Below, one piece after another: positions 27,226 through 35,528 of a stretch of DNA of 64,000 nt. Within the stretch, counting starts at the first letter, position 1. Each line of letters opens with the position of its first letter. The notes below the pieces were generated by a model. That model ran no database searches and was not told the origin of the DNA. It saw only the letters and a list, made by a program, of their open reading frames with translations. The position numbers and the translations under genes were made by a program. The DNA comes from Candidatus Accumulibacter propinquus (GTDB taxonomy: Bacteria > Pseudomonadota > Gammaproteobacteria > Burkholderiales > Rhodocyclaceae): positions 30,723 to 94,722 of the forward strand of contig JADKBU010000023.1 of the NCBI GenBank assembly GCA_016714935.1, in the 5' to 3' direction.

Positions 27226-27675
27226 TCAGTGGAGGAGCCGCGTGTCACCGTCATCCAGCAACTCCTCGACTACCAGCGGTTCGATGTTCTGTTCCTGGCA
27301 CCAGAGCACCATCAATACAATGATCTTGAACTTGGCCAGAGGAACCGGTTCGTCGCCAAGAAGCATGGCTCGCTCGACCGCCAATTCACGCAAGGCAGGA
27401 CGCAGAAGACCGGCCGCCTCAAGAGAAGCGATGAAACCCAGGCCGTCACTGCCCAGCTTGCGCTGCTCTTCAACGCGGTAAACACGCAGTGCGCGATCAT
27501 TTCCAGGCAGTTCTACCACGGCGGCTGTATTCAGACCGTCCAACCAGCGCAGTGCAGTGCTGATCGCGGCATCCTCAAAGCCGACAGCACTCAGGGCACG
27601 CTTGAGTGTTCTGCTCTTGGGGCGGCTACCAAAATCCTGATAGGTGGCGAAAAGGTAGACGAGGATGTCGATCAT
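27226..27675 (-). CDS. smg: Smg family protein (DUF494)
   Basis: Conserved protein of unknown biochemical role (149 residues). It begins MIDILVYLFATYQDF, the usual Smg start, and is mostly helical, ending VVEELLDDGDTRLLH. The frame is open upstream to 27822, but that part overlaps dprA and has no homology. In proteobacteria smg lies beside dprA and a topoisomerase gene, and here too it lies between dprA and topB on the minus strand, probably in one transcript with dprA (11-base gap). Confidence 0.93.
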   Translation of the reverse strand: MIDILVYLFATYQDFGSRPKSRTLKRALSAVGFEDAAISTALRWLDGLNTAAVVELPGNDRALRVYRVEEQRKLGSDGLGFIASLEAAGLLRPALRELAVERAMLLGDEPVPLAKFKIIVLMVLWCQEQNIEPLVVEELLDDGDTRLLH

Positions 27676-27686
27676 CAAAAGGGCTC

Positions 27687-28775
27687 TCAGGCTCGGGAAA
27701 TCCGTTGATAGTGGCCACCCGGCAAGTTGGCGACCTGACCATCCAGTTCCAAGTGCAGCAGCATCACCGAAACAGCGTCCGCCGTCAACCCGGTGCGGGT
27801 AGCCAGGTCGTCGAGACTGCAAGGGTCAAAACCCATACTTAGTAGCAGCCCAAGGCTTTCCTCGTTTGCCTCGGGAGCCTGTTCGAGGGGGCCAGCGGAA
27901 TGCTGCCAACGCAGTTCGTCGAGGACATCCTGAACCGTCTCGACAAGTTTTGCTCCCTCCTTGAGCAGCTTGTGACAGCCGCGGGACTGTGGAGAGTGAA
28001 TCGACCCCGGGATGGCGAATACTTCGCGGCTCAACTCTGCAGCGAGGCGCGCGGTGATCAGCGAGCCACTCTCGGTGGTCGCCTCGACTACCAGGGTGCC
28101 TCTTGACAAGCCGGCAATCAGGCGATTGCGTCGTGGAAAGTTGGACGCGGCAGGAGGTGTGCCGAGAGGAAACTCGGAGACGATTGCGCCCCTGTCTGCA
28201 ATCTCGAATGCCAATGCCTGGTTCGATGCAGGGTAAAGCCGATCGATTCCGGTACCGATCAAGGCGATGGTATGCCCGTTCGCGGACAAGGCCCCGCGGT
28301 GTGCGGCAGCATCGATCCCCAAGGCGAGGCCGCTGACGATGGTGAGACCCGCGGCAGCCAGGGCTGACGCGAAGCGTTCCGCGTTCATTGCCCCCTGTGG
28401 TGTCGGGTTGCGGCTCCCGACTACGGCCAAGGCAGCAGAATTCAGCAAGTCCAGGCGACCCCGGACATAGAGCAGGGTCGGCGGGTCGGGGGTTTGCAGG
28501 AGGCTTTGGGGATACTCGGGATCGGCAAGACAGAGCAAGTGTTGTCCGGGTTGCTTGGACCAGGCAAGAGCGCGGTCAATCGCAGAACGGTTTTCGGTGT
28601 CAAGCAGGAGCCTTGTGGCTCGGTCGCCAACGACGCCGCTCAGCGTGTTGCGACCGGTAGCAAAGATAACTTCCGGCAGTCCGAACGCGTCCAGCAACTT
28701 GCGCTGGGTCTGACCGCCAATGCCCGGAGTCAGCGTCAGTCGCAGCCAGTTCCTCAGCGACTCCTGCGCCGACAT
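27687..28775 (-). CDS. dprA: DNA-processing protein DprA
   Basis: Binds incoming single-stranded DNA and loads RecA during natural transformation. The Rossmann-like core is visible as AVVGSRNPTPQGAMNAERFASALA, GIDAAAHRGAL and RNRLIAGLSRGTLVVEA. The N-terminal HhH/SAM-like region is LRLTLTPGIGGQTQRKLLDAF, and the C-terminal winged helix is SLDDLATRTGLTADAVSVMLL. 362 residues. Three bases separate it from the upstream LysM gene. Whether the strain is competent cannot be judged from this gene alone. Confidence 0.95.
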   Translation of the reverse strand: MSAQESLRNWLRLTLTPGIGGQTQRKLLDAFGLPEVIFATGRNTLSGVVGDRATRLLLDTENRSAIDRALAWSKQPGQHLLCLADPEYPQSLLQTPDPPTLLYVRGRLDLLNSAALAVVGSRNPTPQGAMNAERFASALAAAGLTIVSGLALGIDAAAHRGALSANGHTIALIGTGIDRLYPASNQALAFEIADRGAIVSEFPLGTPPAASNFPRRNRLIAGLSRGTLVVEATTESGSLITARLAAELSREVFAIPGSIHSPQSRGCHKLLKEGAKLVETVQDVLDELRWQHSAGPLEQAPEANEESLGLLLSMGFDPCSLDDLATRTGLTADAVSVMLLHLELDGQVANLPGGHYQRISRA

Positions 28776-28777
28776 CG

Positions 28778-29794
28778 CTAGGGTGTACGGGCGAAGTCGT
28801 TGACGTCCACGGTCGCTTCGGCCTGCACCACCAGGCCGTAGGCCAGGCGCTGAAAGGTTCTGAACACGAAGAGCAGGCCGATCCGCTCGGGTGGAATCGG
28901 TACCATCATCTTCTGATCATTACCATCGCGTTCGACTACGGTGCGATTACGCTCCAGGGCCAGGACATGTCCGATTTCGATGCCATCCTGAACACCGCGG
29001 TTGATCGAGACAATCGAGCCGCGACCCGCCGCGTCGACCCCGCCATATACAGAAATGACGCGACCGTCGACTTGAAAATCCGGCTTGTGGGGTACGTAGG
29101 CGATCAGTGGTGGGCGAATGGCCGGAAGCAAACGATCACCGCGGCCAATTTCCTGTTTCATGGTGACCACTTCAAAGGTCGCCGGCTCACCGACCTGGAC
29201 CTGTCTTGCGGTACCGAGATAAAACGCCTCGTATCCGAGAATTTCCGAAGTTGCCGGGTCGAGCAGTGCTTTGCCGTTGCGATAGATCTGCCAGTCCTGC
29301 TTGGAAGGATCAGCATTGGCGACGTAGGCGAGGTCACCGTTGCCGAGGAAGACGCGATCCTGCTGTGTAGCGACGATCTGCGCCGCGCTGTCGAGACTGT
29401 GCGCTTCGACAATCAGTGGGTCGGACAGGAAAGGCCTGATGACGTTCGGCGGGATGGCCGGAATCCCCTCGGCAAGCGCTGTCGAGTGAACTTGCGGCAA
29501 CACGCGTGCGCTCTGCAGGCGAAGGTAAGGGCGACCTTGCGCATCACGGTCGAGAACAATCACGTCGCCGGGAAAGATGCGGTGCGGATTCCTGATTTCG
29601 TCCCGGTTCATGCGCCAGATTTCCGGCCACCGCCAGGGTTCCTTGAGGAATTTCCCGGAAATCCCCCACAAGGTGTCGCCTGGGAGAACGACATGTCGGT
29701 CGGGTGCGCCGTTGGCCAACTGGAGGTCTTGTCCGGTGGCACCGCAGAGCCCACTGACCATGACTAGAAGGAACGCGGATATAATGCGGATCAT
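28778..29794 (-). CDS. LysM domain-containing exported protein
   Basis: Predicted periplasmic peptidoglycan-binding protein, 338 residues. A signal peptide (MIRIISAFLLVMVSGLCGATG) is followed by one LysM domain at about residues 33-85 (VVLPGDTLWGISGKFLKEPWRWPEIWRMN is its core). The remaining 250 residues form a conserved region with no recognisable enzyme motif. The dprA-LysM pair divergent from def-fmt is a common betaproteobacterial arrangement. Function beyond cell-wall binding is unknown. Confidence 0.88.
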   Translation of the reverse strand: MIRIISAFLLVMVSGLCGATGQDLQLANGAPDRHVVLPGDTLWGISGKFLKEPWRWPEIWRMNRDEIRNPHRIFPGDVIVLDRDAQGRPYLRLQSARVLPQVHSTALAEGIPAIPPNVIRPFLSDPLIVEAHSLDSAAQIVATQQDRVFLGNGDLAYVANADPSKQDWQIYRNGKALLDPATSEILGYEAFYLGTARQVQVGEPATFEVVTMKQEIGRGDRLLPAIRPPLIAYVPHKPDFQVDGRVISVYGGVDAAGRGSIVSINRGVQDGIEIGHVLALERNRTVVERDGNDQKMMVPIPPERIGLLFVFRTFQRLAYGLVVQAEATVDVNDFARTP

Positions 29795-29976
29795 CGTGTT
29801 ATCCTCATGGGAACGGTTGCGCGCGGGAATTGAACTCCCGCTCCCTGCGTTTGTCGGAGTTTTTCGTCTGGCGGGCTGCTGGCTGGAAGCTGTCTAGTTG
29901 TCGTGGGTATTAGCCCGACATTGCCAAGAGGCTACGTTGGATTCTGCACGCAGTTATTTCTTCGATCAAGCTTTTT

Positions 29977-30480
29977 ATGCCCTTACTACCAATACTTCGC
30001 TTTCCGGATCCGCGCCTGAGAAAGGTGGCCACACCCGTTGCAGTAATTGATCAAGGCATACGTCGCCTGGCCCGAGACATGGCGGAGACGATGTATGAGG
30101 CACCCGGGATCGGTCTCGCCGCGACACAGGTGGACGTGCACCAACGGCTGATCGTCATCGACGCCTCGGAGGCAAGGGATCAACTATTGACCCTGGTTAA
30201 TCCGGAGATCATCACTCGGGAGGGTGTTCAGGTCTGCGAGGAAGGGTGTCTTTCAGTGCCCGGAATTTACGACAAGGTCGAGCGCGCCGAGCATGTGGTC
30301 GTCCGCTATCTCGACCTCGAAGCCAGGGAGCAGACCATCGAGGCGGCTGGTCTGTTGTCGGTTTGCCTGCAGCACGAGATCGACCACCTCGAAGGGCGGG
30401 TTTTTGTCGAACATCTCTCGCAACTGAAACAGTTGCGGATCAGGAACAAGCTCGCCAAGCAGGCCCGAATCACCGCATGA
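29977..30480 (+). CDS. def: Peptide deformylase
   Basis: Iron(II) metalloenzyme removing the formyl group from nascent N-formylmethionine. All three family motifs are present: GIGLAATQVD, EEGCLSVPG with the metal-ligand Cys, and QHEIDHLEG with two His ligands and the catalytic Glu. 167 residues, standard length. Its final TGA overlaps the fmt ATG (ATGA), so the two formyl-cycle enzymes are translationally coupled. Confidence 0.97.
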   Translation: MPLLPILRFPDPRLRKVATPVAVIDQGIRRLARDMAETMYEAPGIGLAATQVDVHQRLIVIDASEARDQLLTLVNPEIITREGVQVCEEGCLSVPGIYDKVERAEHVVVRYLDLEAREQTIEAAGLLSVCLQHEIDHLEGRVFVEHLSQLKQLRIRNKLAKQARITA

Positions 30481-31403
30481 GACTGATTTTCGCCGGTACT
30501 CCGGAGTTCGCGGCTGTCGCACTGCGGGCGATCATGGCGGCCGGACATGAGGTGGTGCTGGTCATGACACAACCTGACCGTGCTTCGGGTCGGGGCCTGG
30601 TGGTACGTCCCGCGCCAGTTAAACAGCTCGCTGATGCCGCGGCGATTGAAGTCCTGCAGCCGGCAAACCTCAGGGACCACGCAGCACAGGAGCGGATACG
30701 TGCGCTTGCTGCAGATGTCATGGTCGTGGCGGCCTACGGGCTCATTCTGCCACAAGCCGTTTTGGATGTTCCCCGCTTCGGCTGCATCAACATTCATGCT
30801 TCGCTGCTGCCGCGGTGGCGGGGTGCCGCTCCGGTGCAGCGGGCAATCCTTGCCGGCGACACGCAAACCGGCGTGTCGATCATGCAGATGGACGCCGGGC
30901 TGGACAGTGGTCCGGTGCTGATGTCGGCGGTGGTGCCGATCGCTGGAGATGATAACGCTTCAGTGCTGCACGACAGGTTGGCGGCGACCGGCGCTCGCCT
31001 GGTCATCGACGTCTTGGCGCAGTTGCCGCTGACGGCACAACCGCAGCCGGAAGGGGGGATAACGTATGCGGCGAAAATCGACAAGCGTGAGGCGGCGCTG
31101 GACTGGCGCCTCCCGGCAGAACAACTAGCGCGGCAGGTGCGTGCCTTTGATCCTGTGCCGGGAGCGACATGCGTCATCGAGGGCAAGCTGCTCAAGGTCT
31201 GGCGCGCGCAGACCGCTGCTGGCGAGGGTCGTCCAGGGACGGTCCTGGCGGCTGACCGCAGCGGGGTGGTAGTGGCCTGTGGTGAGGGGGCACTGCGGCT
31301 CACGGAACTGCAGAAGGCAGGTGGCAAACGCCTCCCGGCAGCGCTGTTCCTCGCAGGGACGCGCATACTTCCCGGCATCCGCTGTTTGACCGGTACGGCT
31401 TGA
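30477..31403 (+). CDS. fmt: Methionyl-tRNA formyltransferase
   Basis: Transfers a formyl group from 10-formyltetrahydrofolate to initiator Met-tRNA. The catalytic Asn-His-Asp region is recognisable as INIHASLLPRWRGAAPVQRAI and MQMDAGLDSGPVL. The C-terminal tRNA-binding OB domain begins near YAAKIDKREAALDW. The ATG at 30477 gives the usual N-terminus MRLIFAGTPEFAAVALRAI; upstream in-frame starts run through def. 308 residues. Confidence 0.97.
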   Translation: MRLIFAGTPEFAAVALRAIMAAGHEVVLVMTQPDRASGRGLVVRPAPVKQLADAAAIEVLQPANLRDHAAQERIRALAADVMVVAAYGLILPQAVLDVPRFGCINIHASLLPRWRGAAPVQRAILAGDTQTGVSIMQMDAGLDSGPVLMSAVVPIAGDDNASVLHDRLAATGARLVIDVLAQLPLTAQPQPEGGITYAAKIDKREAALDWRLPAEQLARQVRAFDPVPGATCVIEGKLLKVWRAQTAAGEGRPGTVLAADRSGVVVACGEGALRLTELQKAGGKRLPAALFLAGTRILPGIRCLTGTA

Positions 31404-31466
31404 AAGCTGTCGGCACAGCCCCATCTGGCAGAGCATCACCATGCTGAAGCGACGGAGGGTAAGGCA

Positions 31467-32315
31467 ATGTTCGGCAATTGGCTGAAGACGTCCATCCTGA
31501 TGGCCGCGATTCTGGCCCTGTTTGGAATCCTTGGAGCGTTTATTGGCGGCAAGACGGGGATGTTGCTGGCGCTGCTGCTGGGCGGCGGCATGAACGTCTT
31601 CGCGTACTGGTTCTCGGACCAGATGGTGCTGCGCATGTATAACGCGCAGGAGGTGGACGCGGGTTCTGCGCCGCAGTTCTACGGCATGGTCAGGGAGCTT
31701 GCGCAGCGCGCTGGAATGCCGATGCCGAAGGTCTATCTGATCGACGAGGCCCAGCCCAACGCATTCGCCACTGGTCGCAACCCGGAACATGCGGCAGTTG
31801 CGGCGACGACCGGGATCCTGCAGTTGCTTTCGGCCAGGGAGTTGCGTGGAGTCATGGCGCATGAGCTGGCGCATGTGCGGCATCGCGACATCCTGATCTC
31901 GACGATCTCCGCGACGATGGCGGGAGCCATTTCGGCGCTTGCCAATTTCGCGGTGTTTTTCGGCGGTCGCGATGCCGATGGGCGTCCGAGCAATCCCTTG
32001 GCTGGCGTACTGGTGGCTGTGCTTGCGCCGCTGGCTGCCGGTCTGATTCAGATGGCGATCTCCCGAGCACGCGAGTTCGAGGCCGATCGCGGTGGTGCGG
32101 AAATCTGCGGTGATCCGAATGCGCTGGCCGATGCCTTGATGAGGATCGATGCCTGTGCGCGCGGTATTTCGATGGCTCCCGCCGAGGCCCATCCGGAAAC
32201 CGCGCAGATGATGATCATGAATCCCTTGTCCAGTGGCGGTATTGCCGGACTGTTCAGCACCCACCCGGCGACTGTGGAGCGTGTGGCACGGCTGCGGGCA
32301 ATGGTCCGATCTTAA
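31467..32315 (+). CDS. htpX: Protease HtpX homolog
   Basis: Inner-membrane zinc metalloprotease of the M48 family acting in membrane protein quality control. Two N-terminal TM helices (SILMAAILALFGILGAFI and GMLLALLLGGGMNVFAYWF), the HExxH site MAHELAHVRHRD with first His near residue 132, two further TM helices, and the third zinc ligand Glu in REFEADRGGAEI. 282 residues. A good ribosome-binding site (GGAGGG) precedes the ATG. It continues the def-fmt block. Confidence 0.95.
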   Translation: MFGNWLKTSILMAAILALFGILGAFIGGKTGMLLALLLGGGMNVFAYWFSDQMVLRMYNAQEVDAGSAPQFYGMVRELAQRAGMPMPKVYLIDEAQPNAFATGRNPEHAAVAATTGILQLLSARELRGVMAHELAHVRHRDILISTISATMAGAISALANFAVFFGGRDADGRPSNPLAGVLVAVLAPLAAGLIQMAISRAREFEADRGGAEICGDPNALADALMRIDACARGISMAPAEAHPETAQMMIMNPLSSGGIAGLFSTHPATVERVARLRAMVRS

Positions 32316-32329
32316 GTGCTGCGAGGCAG

Positions 32330-32345
32330 TGTTTCACGTGGAACA
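32330..32345. promoter_or_regulatory. parS-like ParB-binding palindrome 2
   Basis: TGTTTCACGTGGAACA matches the parS consensus at 15 of 16 positions. It lies in the 45-base gap between the converging htpX and S1/P1 nuclease genes, where no promoter is expected, which supports a chromosome-segregation role. Confidence 0.8.
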
Positions 32346-32360
32346 TTGCCTGCCCATAGT

Positions 32361-33350
32361 CTAGTGCTGGACCGCATCGCCGCTCTGGATTTCATCGCGC
32401 AGCAGGCGCTGCAATACTTCGGCGAGGCGATAACCCGCCTCGGTCACCCGACGCTCGGCGATTGCCAGCGCTCGGGCGTGGAATTCGGCGCTGATCGTCG
32501 GAACGGCGTCGCCGATTTCCGGGGGGTAGGCCTGGGTTCGCGCAATGGATTGGCTCTCCTCGATCCACTGCTCCGGCACCTTCGCGGTTGGTGGTGAGGC
32601 GTGCCGGCTGAGCAGTGAGCTGACCGCGGCTTCGAGCCGGCTGCCACGCAGCCAGGGTGGTCCAGGAAGATCGTCCCAATAGCGGTGCAGACTCATTGAT
32701 GTGGGACGGGCGTAGAAAAATGTGTTGACGACCACCTGGTTGTTGCCGCCACGGTCACTCTCCCCGTCCGGCCCGTAGCGGCTGACCGTGTGGAGCGGCT
32801 GATGCGCATCCCCGACCAGGTGAATCAGCCAGGGAATTGCATAGGCGCGTAGTTCGACCGCCGCCTTCGCATCGCCGACGATCGACACCAGAGTCGCCAG
32901 CTGTCGATCAAGACTTCCGGAGGACCTGGATTCACCTGTCGCTGGTTTGGGATCATCATGATCGAGGTAGTGCCAGTCCAGCCGACGCTCCATGTCGGGG
33001 AAGCCCGCCAGGGTCGGAGTTGGCGCATCGACTCCTCTGGTATAGAAGCGAGTGTCGTGGCGAATGTCGTCGGGCCAGGTCGAAGACTCTAGAAAAGCCG
33101 CCAGATCGTGATCAGGCGTCCTGGCCCGCGCCTGCCAGCGCGCGAAATCCGGGTGCTGCCGAAGGATCGCTGCGACCTTCGCTCTCGTGCCTCCGTCGAG
33201 TTGCTCCCAGGCAATCATCGCGGTGATCCGGTGCCCGGTTGCATTCCACGCCAAAGCTGGAGTAGAGATTATCAACAGGAACAGCAGTCGCCAACGAGGA
33301 AATGCCGGCGACCGGGCCAAACTGCCTCGACCTGGGGTCCGTGCGGCCAC
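32361..33350 (-). CDS. S1/P1-type nuclease, exported
   Basis: Zinc-dependent single-strand nuclease (PF02265-like). A signal peptide (RWRLLFLLIISTPALA) is followed by mature Trp-Asn; the N-terminal Trp is a zinc ligand in this family. Remaining ligand motifs are visible: ATGHRITAMIAWEQL, STWPDDIR, LDWHYLDHD, PWLIHLVGDAHQPLHTVSRY and GGNNQV. 330 residues from the GTG at 33350; an ATG at 33479 would add about 43 residues, so the start is uncertain. It is divergent from rsmB. Probably a periplasmic or secreted scavenger of nucleic acids. Confidence 0.85.
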   Translation of the reverse strand: MAARTPGRGSLARSPAFPRWRLLFLLIISTPALAWNATGHRITAMIAWEQLDGGTRAKVAAILRQHPDFARWQARARTPDHDLAAFLESSTWPDDIRHDTRFYTRGVDAPTPTLAGFPDMERRLDWHYLDHDDPKPATGESRSSGSLDRQLATLVSIVGDAKAAVELRAYAIPWLIHLVGDAHQPLHTVSRYGPDGESDRGGNNQVVVNTFFYARPTSMSLHRYWDDLPGPPWLRGSRLEAAVSSLLSRHASPPTAKVPEQWIEESQSIARTQAYPPEIGDAVPTISAEFHARALAIAERRVTEAGYRLAEVLQRLLRDEIQSGDAVQH

Positions 33351-33568
33351 CTCCTTGAAGTACCACAGCCATGCACGCCACCGCCGGAACGGCGATCGCA
33401 AGCGAGGCGTCAGGATCGGCGGAATGTATCCACCAACTGCAGTTGCCTGGGAGCGAGGTCGTGAAGTGGCCGAAGGCATGCGCACATTATCGCCCTCCCT
33501 TGGCGATCTCGCCACCCGCAGGCATCGTGCTAAACTCATTCCACCGTCGACAGCAGCGAATCCAGGCC

Positions 33569-34939
33569 GTGCCTTCTCTTCCACCTTCCTCGTCACCTTC
33601 GCCGCGCGCCCAGCGCGTGCGCAAACCCATCCTGGCCGGCAACGGTACGGCGCCGCTTGCCGCTGCCGGCGCACGTTCGACGCTGGCTCCGGATTCACTC
33701 GCCGAAAGCCTGCTGCGGGCCGCGCACGTGATCGCCGCAGTGCGATCCGGACGTAGCCTGACGGTTGCTCTGCGTGCTCTCGACCCGGCCGATCCCGCGA
33801 CCCGCGCAGCGGCACAGGAGGTAGCCTACGGCAGCCTGCGCCGCTACGGTTGTGGCGAGTTCATTCTCCGGCGCCTACTGGACCGGACATTGCCGCATGC
33901 CGAGACGGAAGCCCTGTTGCTGGCGACGCTCTACCGTCTGCATACGCGGCCCGACGCCGCCTACATGGTGGTCGATCAGGCAGTATCGGCGGCAGGAGAG
34001 CTCGTGGGAGGTGCCTTTCGCGGGCTGGTCAACGCCGTGTTGCGTAACTATCTGCGCCAGCGCGAGGCCCTGCTTACCGCCATGGCCGATGACCAGGAGG
34101 CGACGTTCCAGCACCCCGCCTGGTGGCTGGCGCGCTTGCGGCGGACCTATCCCGATTGTTGGCCGGAGCTTGTCGGCGTTGGCAATAGCCTTCCCCCAAT
34201 GACCCTGCGCGTTAATCGGCGTCGCGTCACCCTGAACGATTACGTTGAAAGCCTGCGACGTTCCGGCTTGCCTTGCCGGGAGTTGGGCGGATCCGCGCTG
34301 ATGCTTGACAGGCCGGTTGCGGTTGACGCCTTGCCGGGTTTTGCCGATGGCCTGATATCGATCCAGGATGCCGGTGCCCAACGTGCCGCGGAACTCCTCC
34401 AGCCGATGGCAGGTGAGCGTGTCCTCGACGCCTGCTGCGCGCCGGGGGGAAAGACCGGCCATCTGCTGGAGCTGGCAGACATTGAACTGCTGGCACTCGA
34501 CATCGACGGCGACCGCACGCGGCGCGTACAGGACAACCTGCGGCGGCTCGGTCTGGTCGCCACCGTGCGGGTGGCCGATTGTACGGCTTCGGAACAGTGG
34601 TGGGATGGGCAGCCTTTCGACGCGATTCTCGCGGACGTACCATGTACTGCTTCCGGGGTGGTCCGCCGCCATCCGGATATCAAGTATTTGCGACGGGAAA
34701 GCGATGTCAGACGCTTCGCTCGCCTGCAGAGCACGTTGCTCGACAAACTCTGGCCGTTATTGAGGCCGGGCGGCAGGCTGCTGTACGCGACCTGCTCGGT
34801 GTTCCCGGAAGAAAACGGCGCGCAGATCGACGCCTTTCTCGTTCGCCAACCGGGAGCCCTGCGGCTCGCCGAAGAAAGACTTCTGCCTCGGGAAGAACAT
34901 GACGGATTCTTTTATGCGTTGCTGCGGAAAGCTCTTTAG
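33569..34939 (+). CDS. rsmB: 16S rRNA (cytosine(967)-C(5))-methyltransferase RsmB
   Basis: Methylates C967 of 16S rRNA. The N-terminal NusB-like helical domain (about residues 40-170) is followed by a SAM-binding MTase domain with motif I DACCAPGGKTGHLLEL, motif IV DVPCTASGVVRRHPDIK and the catalytic Cys motif YATCSVFPEEN. The frame is open to 33371; I chose the GTG at 33569 because homology starts soon after it. The product of about 456 residues is slightly long. The next gene begins inside its last 41 bases. Confidence 0.93.
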   Translation: MPSLPPSSSPSPRAQRVRKPILAGNGTAPLAAAGARSTLAPDSLAESLLRAAHVIAAVRSGRSLTVALRALDPADPATRAAAQEVAYGSLRRYGCGEFILRRLLDRTLPHAETEALLLATLYRLHTRPDAAYMVVDQAVSAAGELVGGAFRGLVNAVLRNYLRQREALLTAMADDQEATFQHPAWWLARLRRTYPDCWPELVGVGNSLPPMTLRVNRRRVTLNDYVESLRRSGLPCRELGGSALMLDRPVAVDALPGFADGLISIQDAGAQRAAELLQPMAGERVLDACCAPGGKTGHLLELADIELLALDIDGDRTRRVQDNLRRLGLVATVRVADCTASEQWWDGQPFDAILADVPCTASGVVRRHPDIKYLRRESDVRRFARLQSTLLDKLWPLLRPGGRLLYATCSVFPEENGAQIDAFLVRQPGALRLAEERLLPREEHDGFFYALLRKAL

Positions 34940-35528
34940 CACGCTGTTGTTCGGCCTGACGCTGTTCGCCTCGTATGCGGGGCAAGCGGCCGACATCAGT
35001 GTCCGCAACCCGAATCTGTCGGTCGCCGAAGATGGCTACACGCTGGCTGCCGACTTCAACATCAATCTCAACTCCCGCCTCGACGAGGCCATCGCCAAGG
35101 GGATAACCCTGTATTTCGTCGTCGATTTCGAGCTGACGCGCTCCCGCTGGTACTGGCTCGACGAGCAGGTGGTCAGTCGCAGTCAGACATTCCAGCTTTC
35201 ATACCACGCCCTCACCCGGCAGTACCGGCTGTCCAGCGGTGCCCTGCATCAGAGCTTTCCTACGCTCGACGACGCCCAGCGCATACTGTCGCGGCTGCGC
35301 AACTGGCTGGTGCTCGAAAAGGGTACCGTCAGGGCCGATCAACCGTACTTTGCTGCGGTGCGCATGCGCCTCGACCTGAGCCAGATGCCCAAAACCTTCC
35401 AGGTAAACGCACTGGCCAACCGGGACTGGAATCTTTCCTCGGAGTGGGCGCGCTGGAACTTCACGCCCACCGAGACCTCCGCGCCTGGTGGAGCCCCGCT
35501 GTCGCCGGGCGCCGTAGACGCCAGATGA
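34899..35528 (+). CDS. DUF4390 domain-containing exported protein
   Basis: Protein of unknown function (209 residues) regularly found between rsmB and the ntrY-type kinase in betaproteobacteria. A signal peptide (LFSTLLFGLTLFASYAGQA) precedes a beta-rich region with NPNLSVAEDGYTLAADFNI and DFELTRSRWYWLDEQ. Its stop overlaps the kinase start as ATGA, so it is translationally coupled and may be an extracytoplasmic partner of that sensor; that is inference. An internal ATG at 34914 is an alternative start. Confidence 0.88.
   Translation: MTDSFMRCCGKLFSTLLFGLTLFASYAGQAADISVRNPNLSVAEDGYTLAADFNINLNSRLDEAIAKGITLYFVVDFELTRSRWYWLDEQVVSRSQTFQLSYHALTRQYRLSSGALHQSFPTLDDAQRILSRLRNWLVLEKGTVRADQPYFAAVRMRLDLSQMPKTFQVNALANRDWNLSSEWARWNFTPTETSAPGGAPLSPGAVDAR

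Noticed and set aside
29815..29850. TpsiC-arm-like sequence (CGGGA, loop, TCCCG) on the minus strand, resembling a tRNA 3' half
   Set aside because: No matching acceptor stem or anticodon arm could be found upstream, so it is probably a chance hairpin.
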